From positions 1-6,305 of the forward strand of contig JAIORT010000079.1 of NCBI GenBank assembly GCA_021107975.1: 6,305 bases of DNA, in the 5' to 3' direction. Each line of letters opens with the position of its first letter. The stretch's first letter is position 1. Both the position numbers and the translations under genes were made by a program. A model generated the notes under the pieces. That model ran no database searches. It was not told the DNA's origin and saw only the letters and a program-made list of their open reading frames with translations. This document shows, in pieces, positions 1 to 6,222 of the stretch. This stretch comes from Bacteroidales bacterium (lineage in GTDB: Bacteria > Bacteroidota > Bacteroidia > Bacteroidales > JAADJA01).

Positions 1-3000
1 TTTTTTGAAACTGTGCAAAAATATCGGACACTTTTAAAATTAAAGTTAAACTCTATCGAGCGCCAATGGTCAGGTAAATGAGGTTCAAATTTAATAATAT
101 CAAATTTCAGGTTTAAACCTGCATAAGATTGTAAAGCAATCAAAACTGTTCCTGCCATTACACCTGCATGGATACCTTCGCCGGTTGTTCCGCCCTGAAC
201 ATCGGTATAATCACTAATTAGTGCATCTTCGTATAATTCCCAGCTTAGTTTTTTATCATTGATCATATTTGCCAACTGAGCATGGACAACCCGGCTGAGT
301 GTGGAACCATGTGAGGTGCGCCGTAAGTAATATTCAAGGTTTTTTGAAAGATAATCTTCTGAAAGGTGATAACCTAAATTGTTAAGTATTTCGGTTACAT
401 CTTTTTCATTTAGATTATAAAATGTCATGAGTGTATCAGCCTGTTTAGCGACTTTGTATTCATCAGCCGATTTACCTTCGGCTTTTAACAGCCTGTCCAT
501 ACGGTAGATATTTTTATATTTTTCGCGGTAATAATCCCAGTCAAGTTCCTTCAAATCAAAATAACCATCGTATTGAGACAGGATATCATCGGAAATGACG
601 ATATTCATTTTTTTTATACTATTTTCCCAATAATTAATTTCATTATCCGCTAATTGGATTTTATCTCTGACCGCCGGATCAATAAAATCCAACATTTCAA
701 AAGCCTTTTTAAACATCCATACTGCCATAAGGTTTGTGTAAGTATTATCTTTTAATCCTCCTTCTTTGCTACCGGGATATTTTTCATGAAACTCATCCGG
801 GCCCATTACATTTTTAATCTCATACCTGCCCGTTTGAGAATTTAATTTGGATTTACTTGCCCAGAAACGGCAGATTTCCAAAAACATCTCTGCTCCGTAT
901 TCATTTATAAAATCAATATCATCTGTTACATGATAATATTGCCAGATGTTGTATGCGATTGCAAGTGAGACATGTCGCTGGAGAGAACTGTAATCGTCCC
1001 CCCATTTTCCCGTAAGCGGATTCAGGTGGACAACCTGCGTTTCTTCCCTGCCATCGCTACCACTTTGCCAGGGAAACATCGCTCCTTTATAGCCATGCTC
1101 CTTTGCATATTCCCTTGCCTTATTGAGCCTTCGATATCTGTACATTAGAGCAGCTTTAGTTACTTCTTTAAAATGGATATTATAAAAAGGCAAAATAAAC
1201 AATTCGTCCCAGAAGATATGACCCCGGTAAGCTTCCCCATGTAACCCGCGTGCAGTTATACTTGCATCTATGTTCCAGTTATTTGGCGACAAAGAAACCA
1301 TTAAATGGTACAGATGCATCCTGATGAGTTTTTGAGCCAGGCGGTCGCCTTCAATCTTAATATCTATTTTATCCCAGATATCTCTCCATTTCTTTTTACT
1401 CTTTGTGTATATTTCTTCAAAAGAACCGGATGATTCAATCAGGCTTTTTGAATCCTCCAACGGATTTATGCTATCCCATTCTTTAGAGGAAAAAATCGAA
1501 ACTATCTTTTCCACTTTATAGGTGCTGTTTTTTTTGACGTGAGTGCCAAACCGGGTATAAACAGCGCCGGGTTCAGTATAGTGATTGGCATCCGGCTCAA
1601 TCTCATTGTTGTTAATGTAAACCTTAATTTTAGCTGATTGAGCAATTGAGATATTAGATTGAGTGGTTTTAACCTCGATGAATGAAATATTATCCTCGCC
1701 GCCTTCTTTATAGGGTTCAAGATGCTTTTGGTTTAACTGCCGGTAACGGGAAACTCCGTCATTGATAATCGCTCCGTTTAAACCTGATTCTATGGTTATA
1801 TGCTCTGAATAATTAAGAGGAGTTATCTCATAAAAAATCCCGGCAAGGTGCGGATTGTCCATAGAAGCAAACCTCTTTGATTTTATAAGGGTTTCCCTTC
1901 CACCTTCATCTTTAATTATTAATTTCTTAGAAAGCAATCCTGTTTTGAAATCCAGTTTTCTTTCAATATCCAATACTTCAACTTTGTTCAGGTCTGTTTG
2001 ATTATCCAACCCGATGTTAAATTTAATCGGTAACCAATTCGGGCAATTAACGAAATCTTCATTTTCAACATCCCTGTCACCTACTTTTGAAACCAGCCTG
2101 TTATACATTCCGGCAATATATGTTCCCGGATAATTGAACTCATTGGCATCTGTTTCTTCAAAAGCGCCTCTTGTACCGAAATAACCGTTGCCAACCGTTA
2201 ACAAAGTTTCTCTTGATTTTTCCTTTTCAGGAATATAGTCTGAATAAGTAATACTCCAATTATCTTCTTCCAATCCCTTATTAAACCAATTTTTTATACC
2301 GGCAAAACCTATTTCAGCAATATCTTCAACAACTATATCCGCTCCATTTGTTTTTAATTCCTTTTTATTATTCTCACGGGCAATACCGAGAACAAGTCCG
2401 AAATTACCGTTTTTTCCAGCCTGAACACCTGAAACGGCATCTTCGACAACAACAGCTTTATCGTAAGAAACACCAAGATTATCAGCCGCTGTGGTAAAAA
2501 TATCCGGTTCGGGTTTTCCATTCAATCCCATCTCAGCAGAAACAACTCCGTCAACCCTTGTTTCCATCATTTCAAGAAGTCCTGCTTTTTCCAATACCGC
2601 CTTGCAATTTTTACTGGATGAAGCTACGCCTACTTTAATCCCTTTATTAATTAATTCCCTGATCAATTCAACTGTGGATTCAAAAATTTCAACCCCATCT
2701 CTTTCCAATACTTCGTTAAAAGCCTGGTTTTTCCTGTTTCCCAAACCGCAAATAGTTTCTTTGCCTGGTGGGTCTGCCGGGTCGCCGTAAGGAATTTTAA
2801 TTCCACGGGATTTTAAGAAAGATTCAACACCGTCATATCTGGGTTTTCCGTCAACATAAGGCAGGTAGTCATTTTCATGAATGAATTCCCGGAAAGGTTC
2901 ACTATATTTTCTTTCTCTTTCTTTAAGATATTCGTCGAACATTTTTTTCCATGCAGCGCTGTGCACGAGAGCTGTTTTGGTGATTACGCCGTCGAGATCA

Positions 3001-3032
3001 AAAATAACTGCTTCGAAATTGTATTTTTTCAT
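1..3032 (-). CDS. Fusion of beta-phosphoglucomutase-like HAD domain and GH65 disaccharide phosphorylase (3' end cut off by window)
   Basis: I translated this frame by hand: it is open from ATG at 3032-3030 to base 1, about 1010 codons without a stop. Residues 1-250 are a beta-phosphoglucomutase-type HAD domain: FDLDGVITKT with D12 (nucleophile) and D14 (acid/base), ASSSKN at 137-142, K173 in KPEPDIF, and E197/D198 in VVVEDAVSG. Residues about 258 onward are glycoside hydrolase family 65: GNGYFGTRG (281-289), RGLHGEAYRGHIFWDE (595-610), WQSGSDGREETQ (655-666), MGPDEFHE with E747 as the likely general acid, TSHGSTLS (906-913, the phosphate-binding loop of GH65 phosphorylases) and GGTTGEGIH (947-955). 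From family knowledge, the GH65 part would phosphorolyse an alpha-glucobiose to beta-glucose 1-phosphate and glucose, and the HAD part would convert that to glucose 6-phosphate. Maltose, trehalose, kojibiose or nigerose cannot be told apart here. No signal peptide, so cytoplasmic. Probably only about 30-50 residues are missing. A GH65 hydrolase is possible but the intact phosphate loop argues against it. Confidence 0.95.
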   Translation of the reverse strand, partial: MKKYNFEAVIFDLDGVITKTALVHSAAWKKMFDEYLKERERKYSEPFREFIHENDYLPYVDGKPRYDGVESFLKSRGIKIPYGDPADPPGKETICGLGNRKNQAFNEVLERDGVEIFESTVELIRELINKGIKVGVASSSKNCKAVLEKAGLLEMMETRVDGVVSAEMGLNGKPEPDIFTTAADNLGVSYDKAVVVEDAVSGVQAGKNGNFGLVLGIARENNKKELKTNGADIVVEDIAEIGFAGIKNWFNKGLEEDNWSITYSDYIPEKEKSRETLLTVGNGYFGTRGAFEETDANEFNYPGTYIAGMYNRLVSKVGDRDVENEDFVNCPNWLPIKFNIGLDNQTDLNKVEVLDIERKLDFKTGLLSKKLIIKDEGGRETLIKSKRFASMDNPHLAGIFYEITPLNYSEHITIESGLNGAIINDGVSRYRQLNQKHLEPYKEGGEDNISFIEVKTTQSNISIAQSAKIKVYINNNEIEPDANHYTEPGAVYTRFGTHVKKNSTYKVEKIVSIFSSKEWDSINPLEDSKSLIESSGSFEEIYTKSKKKWRDIWDKIDIKIEGDRLAQKLIRMHLYHLMVSLSPNNWNIDASITARGLHGEAYRGHIFWDELFILPFYNIHFKEVTKAALMYRYRRLNKAREYAKEHGYKGAMFPWQSGSDGREETQVVHLNPLTGKWGDDYSSLQRHVSLAIAYNIWQYYHVTDDIDFINEYGAEMFLEICRFWASKSKLNSQTGRYEIKNVMGPDEFHEKYPGSKEGGLKDNTYTNLMAVWMFKKAFEMLDFIDPAVRDKIQLADNEINYWENSIKKMNIVISDDILSQYDGYFDLKELDWDYYREKYKNIYRMDRLLKAEGKSADEYKVAKQADTLMTFYNLNEKDVTEILNNLGYHLSEDYLSKNLEYYLRRTSHGSTLSRVVHAQLANMINDKKLSWELYEDALISDYTDVQGGTTGEGIHAGVMAGTVLIALQSYAGLNLKFDIIKFEPHLPDHWRSIEFNFNFKSVRYFCTVSK

Positions 3033-3049
3033 TATTTATTTTAAATGTT

Positions 3050-3118
3050 CCGCACCTACGGTGCGGGATTACCAACTATTTTTATTTATCTACCAACCTT
3101 TAGCCCCTAACGGGGCTA
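3050..3118 (+). repeat. Paired-hairpin repeat unit F1 (REP-like)
   Basis: Two stem-loops. The first pairs CCGCACC (3050-3056) with GGTGCGG (3060-3066) around loop TAC. The second pairs TAGCCCC (3101-3107) with GGGGCTA (3112-3118) around loop TAAC. The A/T-rich linker carries CTACCAACCTT just before the second hairpin. The first hairpin lies 17 nt upstream of the start codon of the HAD-GH65 gene, so it would fall in the 5' leader of any transcript reading through from the right. Confidence 0.85.
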
Positions 3119-3172
3119 TTTGCAATATCTTCTCATTAATCATGCTAATCAATTTTTTTTGAACCAGATTTT

Positions 3173-3186
3173 ACTCCGTCAGGAGT
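3173..3186 (-). repeat. Broken repeat remnant R1 (single hairpin)
   Basis: ACTCC (3173-3177) pairs with GGAGT (3182-3186) around GTCA. It matches the outer hairpin of the R-type units (ACTCCGTTAGGAGT) with one loop change. The linker and second hairpin are missing, because unit F2 begins only 5 nt later. It looks like an R unit cut short by deletion or by arrival of F2. Confidence 0.6.
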
Positions 3187-3191
3187 CTGTA

Positions 3192-3257
3192 CCGCACCTA
3201 TGGCGCGGGATTGTTACTTATTTAAAATATTCTACCAATGTTTGGCCCCTACGGGGC
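3192..3257 (+). repeat. Paired-hairpin repeat unit F2 (REP-like)
   Basis: First hairpin CCGCACC (3192-3198) against GGCGCGG (3202-3208), with one A/C mismatch at 3196/3204 and loop TAT. Second hairpin GCCCC (3245-3249) against GGGGC (3253-3257), loop TAC. The linker carries TCTACCAATGTT before the second hairpin. Hairpin centres are about 51 nt apart, as in the other units. The mismatch and the changed linker suggest a decaying copy. Confidence 0.8.
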
Positions 3258-3313
3258 AGGGTAACATTATCTTAATAATTTTCTTTGAATTTGTATTCAA
3301 AATATTTTCAAAA

Positions 3314-3379
3314 AACTCCGTTAGGAGTTGAACGTTGGTAAAAAGAAACAAAAAACGTAAATAGCGCTCCGTAGGAGCG
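3314..3379 (-). repeat. Paired-hairpin repeat unit R2 (REP-like, inverted)
   Basis: AACTCC (3314-3319) pairs with GGAGTT (3324-3329) around GTTA; CGCTCC (3365-3370) pairs with GGAGCG (3374-3379) around GTA. The linker starts GAACGTTGGTAAAAAG, whose reverse complement holds the TTACCAACGTT motif of the F units. The inner hairpin begins 13 nt past the transposase stop codon. With F2 it forms a convergent pair 56 nt apart. Confidence 0.85.
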
Positions 3380-3392
3380 AAACATTTATCAT

Positions 3393-3854
3393 TTAATCAA
3401 AAAAATCAAACAAATATTTTTCATTGTAATCTACATTGAATTTTTTCAGAAAATCCAAATATTCCTGCCTGAATGTTCTCTTCTTATGATGTTTCTTTTG
3501 ATTCATAACATATTCAATCACATCTTGTTTTTGTGAATAACTATACGAAAATGCTCCATATCCTTCCTGCCAGTTAAATTTAAACCTACTCAGTTTGTTT
3601 TCTTTAATAAAAACTGACGAATCGGATTTGATATCTCTAACTAAATCGCTCAACCTGCATGTTGGCTTCATCCCAAAAAATATATGTATATGATCAGTTG
3701 TGCCATTTATTGCCAGAAGTTTTTGTCCCTGATTTTGAACTATTCCTGTAATATATTTATAAAGTCTTTCTTCGAATGAGGGTAAGATTAATGCCTTTCT
3801 ATTTTGAACTGCAAAAACAACCATAATGTAAATTTGTGAATATGTATTAGCCAT
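3393..3854 (-). CDS. tnpA: IS200/IS605-type HUH transposase, probably REP-associated (RAYT)
   Basis: Complete 153-residue protein of the Y1 transposase family, the usual length for IS200/IS605 TnpA. These enzymes cut and rejoin single-stranded DNA next to hairpins through a 5'-phosphotyrosine link. The HUH metal site is visible as DHIHIF (H55, H57). The likely catalytic tyrosine is Y115 in IEYVMNQ, with Q119 four residues on, matching the Y-x-x-x-Q arrangement of IS608 TnpA. WQEGYGAFSYSYSQ (95-108) and HHKKRTFRQEYLDFLKKF (122-139) are typical of the family's C-terminal half. The start at 3854 is preferred because MANTYSQIYI is the usual family N terminus; no Shine-Dalgarno is seen. There is no TnpB partner. 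Inverted hairpin repeats lie 13 nt after the stop and 16 nt before the start. All key residues are present, so it may be active. The RAYT label rests on the repeats; IS200 membership is the firmer call. Confidence 0.93.
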   Translation of the reverse strand: MANTYSQIYIMVVFAVQNRKALILPSFEERLYKYITGIVQNQGQKLLAINGTTDHIHIFFGMKPTCRLSDLVRDIKSDSSVFIKENKLSRFKFNWQEGYGAFSYSYSQKQDVIEYVMNQKKHHKKRTFRQEYLDFLKKFNVDYNEKYLFDFFD

Positions 3855-3870
3855 AATATAATGTTTTGTT

Positions 3871-3936
3871 CCGCACCTCCGGTGCGGGGTTGTTGTTTAT
3901 TATTAATATTCTACCAACGTTTTACCCCTCTGGGGT
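3871..3936 (+). repeat. Paired-hairpin repeat unit F3 (REP-like)
   Basis: CCGCACC (3871-3877) pairs with GGTGCGG (3881-3887) around TCC; ACCCC (3924-3928) pairs with GGGGT (3932-3936) around TCT. The linker carries TTCTACCAACGTTT right before the second hairpin. The first hairpin sits 16 nt upstream of the transposase start codon, almost the same place as F1 before the HAD-GH65 start. The second loop has changed from the usual TAAC. Confidence 0.83.
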
Positions 3937-4006
3937 TGTAAGTTGAAAATTCTTGATAATTCTAGATAAACCTTAGAAACATGTTTTATCTATTCCAAAA
4001 CCTAAA

Positions 4007-4073
4007 GCTCCGTTAGGAGTCGGAACGTTGGCAGAAAGAAACAAAGAACGTAAAAGGCGCTCCGTAGAAGCGC
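4007..4073 (-). repeat. Paired-hairpin repeat unit R3 (REP-like, inverted)
   Basis: GCTCC (4007-4011) pairs with GGAGT (4016-4020, outermost pair G/T) around GTTA; GCGCTCC (4057-4063) pairs with GAAGCGC (4067-4073) around GTA, with one mismatch at 4062/4068. The linker is GGAACGTTGGCAGAAAGAAA and onward, close to R2 and R4. Together with F3 it forms a convergent pair about 70 nt apart. Confidence 0.82.
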
Positions 4074-4106
4074 AACCTTACTGGTTTCTATTAAAATATT
4101 TTTAAA

Positions 4107-4173
4107 AACTCCGTTAGGAGTTGAACGTTGGTAAAAAGAAACAAAGAACATGAATGGCGCTCCGTAGGAGCGC
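4107..4173 (-). repeat. Paired-hairpin repeat unit R4 (REP-like, inverted)
   Basis: AACTCC (4107-4112) pairs with GGAGTT (4117-4122) around GTTA; GCGCTCC (4157-4163) pairs perfectly with GGAGCGC (4167-4173) around GTA. It is a tandem neighbour of R3 in the same orientation and nearly the same sequence. The strong GCGCTCC hairpin begins 15 nt past the stop codon of the GH13 gene. No U-run follows on the transcribed strand, so it is not a standard intrinsic terminator, though it could stabilise the mRNA 3' end. Confidence 0.85.
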
Positions 4174-4188
4174 AACAAAAATTTCCCA

Positions 4189-5910
4189 TCAAAGAGAAAT
4201 CCAGTAATATGCACAAGGTTTAATTACCATTTGATTTTTCGTATCAAAAGTAATATTACGCCCTAACATATCTTTACGGGTATTTTTCGTCAATATATCT
4301 GCATCTGTTGAAATCTCTTTTTCTGATAAATTATTTAGAACAAGAACTTTTTCATTTTGATGAACCCTGACATAAGCTATAACTTCAGGTATCTTATTTC
4401 CATCTTTATCGAATATATCCACCCATTCAATGCCCCCTCTTCCAAAACACTTAAATTGATTTCTTGTATTAACCATTTTTTTGACCTGGCTGAAAACTTG
4501 TGATGATAAAGAATCAGGATTTTGTAATTCTTTTTCAACCATCTCCCAATTTATCTTTCCTCTTACCAAAAATCTTGTATCATCCTTGCCTGTTAATTTT
4601 ATCATCTCCTTATAATATTCCTCATCATTCAGCTTACCGAATTCATCCCCATAATAAATAATAGGTGTGCCAGGCAAAGTAAGCATAATGGAATATGCCA
4701 AAGCAATTTTTTGCGGATTTCTGTCAAACAATTCAGAAAGCCTTGCCGATATACCCTGTCCCAGCCTGAAGTTCCATTCCGGTTTATGACAATAATTTTC
4801 ATGGATATATTTCCTGTCTTCTTCCGATACATAAACCAGTTCAAGGCTCAACTCATCATGGCATCGTAAAAAAGTAAACCATTGAGTAGTATCAGGAATA
4901 ACAGGAGTTATGGAAGTACTTAAAATGGATTCAACCGGTTCTCTGCTTTGTGAAGTTAGTGATTTGAACATTTGCGGCATTAACGGAAAATGGTACCCTG
5001 CGTTACATTCATCGCCATTGCCAAAATACTTAACAACCTCATAAGGTTTCTGACATGCTTCTGCTAAAAGCAAAGTGTGTGGTCTGACATAATCCAGAAC
5101 AGCCCTGAAAAATTTGACAACAGTATGGGTTTTCGGAAGATTTTCGCAATCCGTTCCTTCTTCTTTCCAAAGATATGGAATTGCATCCGCCCTGAAACCA
5201 TCCACTCCCTGTGTAAGCCAGAAAAGAAAATTACGTGTCATCTCTAAAAGAACCCGCGGATTCCGGTAATTCAAATCCGGCTGGAATTCAAAGAAACGAT
5301 GAAAGAAATACCATTCGCCGTCTTTTTCCCAGTTGCTTTCACACAATCCTTTGAAAATGATACGTGCGTCTTTATATAAATCGGCATCCTTTGACCAGAT
5401 ATAATAATCGCGGTAAGGACTATTCACTGACTTCCGGGATTCCTGAAACCAGGGATGTTCTTCGGATGTATGATTTATTGCAATATCAAAAATTACCTTT
5501 ATCTCCCTGCTATGTGCTTCTGCAAGGAAATCTCTGAAAACCTTCCTTTGTTCTTCAACGGAAGATTCTTCAGACAGTCCTAATAAATCAGTCCTTATCT
5601 TATCATAATTTCTGATATCAAAGCCGGCGTCCTTCATCGGGGAATCCAGAATAGGGAGAAGCCACAGGCAATTAACACCCAGGTCATGTAAATAATCCAG
5701 CTTATCTTTTAGTCCTGAAAAATCTTTATTAAATAAATCAACATACAACGAATAAACCACAATATCTTTATACCACTCAGGTTGATGTGATTCAAATTGT
5801 AACTTATGCTTTGTATCCTCTATCTCATTGATAAATTTTTCGAGCAGGGATAAAGAATAATCCGGATAAAGTTCTTTCCAGTATTTTGATAACAAATCGA
5901 ATAACTGCAT
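4189..5910 (-). CDS. GH13 alpha-amylase family enzyme, probably trehalose synthase-like (maltose glucosyltransferase)
   Basis: Complete 573-residue protein, TGA stop. The catalytic (beta/alpha)8 barrel holds all GH13 regions: FDIAINH (141-147), GFRADA with nucleophile D242 and R240, LLAEA with acid/base E284, and LRCHDE with D352. Trehalose synthase-like stretches are HPWFQESR (152-159), DARIIF (181-186), FQPDLNYRNP (209-218), TDCENLPKTH (253-262), YFGNGDE (295-301) and LPGTPIIYYGDEFG (412-425). Residues from about 490 form the C-terminal beta domain. TreS interconverts maltose and trehalose. The first 45 residues are a helical-looking extension ahead of WYKDIVVYSLYVDLF, not usual in TreS and more like amylosucrase-type GH13 proteins, so another glucosyltransferase or alpha-glucosidase role is possible. 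No fused maltokinase and no signal peptide: cytoplasmic. It is the first gene of the minus-strand cluster, with a Bacteroidota-type promoter box close upstream. The family is near certain; the TreS activity about 55%. Confidence 0.96.
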   Translation of the reverse strand: MQLFDLLSKYWKELYPDYSLSLLEKFINEIEDTKHKLQFESHQPEWYKDIVVYSLYVDLFNKDFSGLKDKLDYLHDLGVNCLWLLPILDSPMKDAGFDIRNYDKIRTDLLGLSEESSVEEQRKVFRDFLAEAHSREIKVIFDIAINHTSEEHPWFQESRKSVNSPYRDYYIWSKDADLYKDARIIFKGLCESNWEKDGEWYFFHRFFEFQPDLNYRNPRVLLEMTRNFLFWLTQGVDGFRADAIPYLWKEEGTDCENLPKTHTVVKFFRAVLDYVRPHTLLLAEACQKPYEVVKYFGNGDECNAGYHFPLMPQMFKSLTSQSREPVESILSTSITPVIPDTTQWFTFLRCHDELSLELVYVSEEDRKYIHENYCHKPEWNFRLGQGISARLSELFDRNPQKIALAYSIMLTLPGTPIIYYGDEFGKLNDEEYYKEMIKLTGKDDTRFLVRGKINWEMVEKELQNPDSLSSQVFSQVKKMVNTRNQFKCFGRGGIEWVDIFDKDGNKIPEVIAYVRVHQNEKVLVLNNLSEKEISTDADILTKNTRKDMLGRNITFDTKNQMVIKPCAYYWISL

Positions 5911-5928
5911 AAAACAAATAAATTATAG

Positions 5929-5943
5929 AATGTGGCAAAGATA
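5929..5943 (-). promoter_or_regulatory. Putative Bacteroidota-type promoter (-7 box) for the GH13 gene
   Basis: On the minus strand, 5943-5936 reads TATCTTTG, an exact match to the Bacteroidota -7 consensus TAnnTTTG. Transcription would start near 5929, giving a leader of about 19 nt with no Shine-Dalgarno but A/T-rich bases before the ATG at 5910. A TTTTG at 5977-5973 is the nearest -33-like element, but its 29-nt spacing is longer than the usual 19-21, so only the -7 box is supported. Confidence 0.5.
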
Positions 5944-6049
5944 AATATTATACGAATTTAAAAATGGTGGAACAAAAGTAAATAAGAAGGAAATAATAAG
6001 CAACCGGCATAGATGTTTTGACCTTTCATGTTTTTGATATGTTGGTTTC

Positions 6050-6076
6050 TGTAAAATTACATGTTTTTTCTGTAAT
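6050..6076. promoter_or_regulatory. Possible operator: three TGTAA half-sites
   Basis: TGTAA (6050-6054), AA, TTACA (6057-6061) form a near-palindrome, and a third copy TGTAAT (6071-6076) makes a perfect 6-bp inverted repeat with ATTACA (6056-6061) around a 9-nt T-rich loop. It lies about 110-130 nt upstream of the GH13 -7 box. Such short A/T-rich repeats can arise by chance, so the regulatory role is a guess. Confidence 0.2.
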
Positions 6077-6140
6077 CTTATTTCGATTATATTCTCCTTT
6101 GATTTGTGTGTACACGATAGCTCCAGAGGTGGATAGCTTT

Positions 6141-6154
6141 CCCCGCTTATGGGG
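6141..6154. repeat. Hairpin CCCC-GCTTAT-GGGG
   Basis: CCCC (6141-6144) pairs with GGGG (6151-6154) around a six-base loop, and flanking CTT (6137-6139) could pair with AAG (6157-6159) across a small internal loop. It opens the G/C-rich stretch at the right end and does not share loops or linker with the repeats at 3050-4173. Confidence 0.4.
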
Positions 6155-6206
6155 TTAAGTGCCAGACTTTTTTCTTCCGGTGGCGTTGGTTAGCCGCTAT
6201 ATTTTT

Positions 6207-6222
6207 CCCCCGCTGGCGGGGG
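6207..6222. repeat. G/C-rich hairpin CCCCCG-CTGG-CGGGGG
   Basis: CCCCCG (6207-6212) pairs perfectly with CGGGGG (6217-6222) around CTGG, and is followed by TTAGGGGGTGG. The stem is much stronger than anything nearby in this A/T-rich region. It lacks a U-run on the minus strand and is preceded, not followed, by a T-run on the plus strand, so on the minus strand the hairpin is followed by five A residues. It resembles intergenic interspersed repeats of Bacteroidota rather than a terminator. Confidence 0.45.

Larger units (their letters stand above)
3314..3936 (-). mobile_element. Putative RAYT-type cassette: transposase gene flanked by inverted paired-hairpin repeats
   Basis: The single-domain HUH transposase gene (3393-3854) lies between unit R2 on the left and unit F3 on the right. 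The two units are inverted, with the TACGG-type hairpins facing the gene and the TAACGG-type hairpins facing outward. This layout is what is known for REP-associated tyrosine transposases with their repeats. The boundaries are my choice: further units lie outside on both sides, and I cannot see target-site duplications, so the unit that actually moves may be smaller or larger. Confidence 0.5.

Noticed and set aside
1502..1720. 72-codon open frame on the minus strand
   Set aside because: It is another frame within the GH65 domain; the true frame is continuous through this stretch.
2491..2790. 99-codon open frame on the plus strand
   Set aside because: It lies wholly inside the HAD domain of the minus-strand fusion gene, where the opposite frame carries all the conserved motifs. 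Its protein is low-complexity and resembles no family I know.
2881..3162. 93-codon open frame on the plus strand
   Set aside because: It overlaps the start of the HAD-GH65 gene and runs through repeat unit F1, so it is a shadow frame.
3050..4173. CRISPR array
   Set aside because: The units alternate in orientation, differ in sequence, contain two hairpins each and have irregular gaps of similar sequence rather than unique spacers of equal length. No cas gene is present.
4157..4173. Intrinsic terminator after the GH13 gene
   Set aside because: The stem is strong and well placed, but no T-run follows on the transcribed strand (CATTCATG follows), and the same hairpin is part of a dispersed repeat.
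4002..4214. 70-codon open frame on the minus strand
   Set aside because: It is made mostly of repeat units R3 and R4 plus the GH13 tail in another frame; its repeated peptide (SAFYVLCFFLPTF-like) simply reflects the duplicated repeat.
4629..4844. 71-codon open frame on the minus strand
   Set aside because: It is a shifted frame within the GH13 barrel, with no conserved features.
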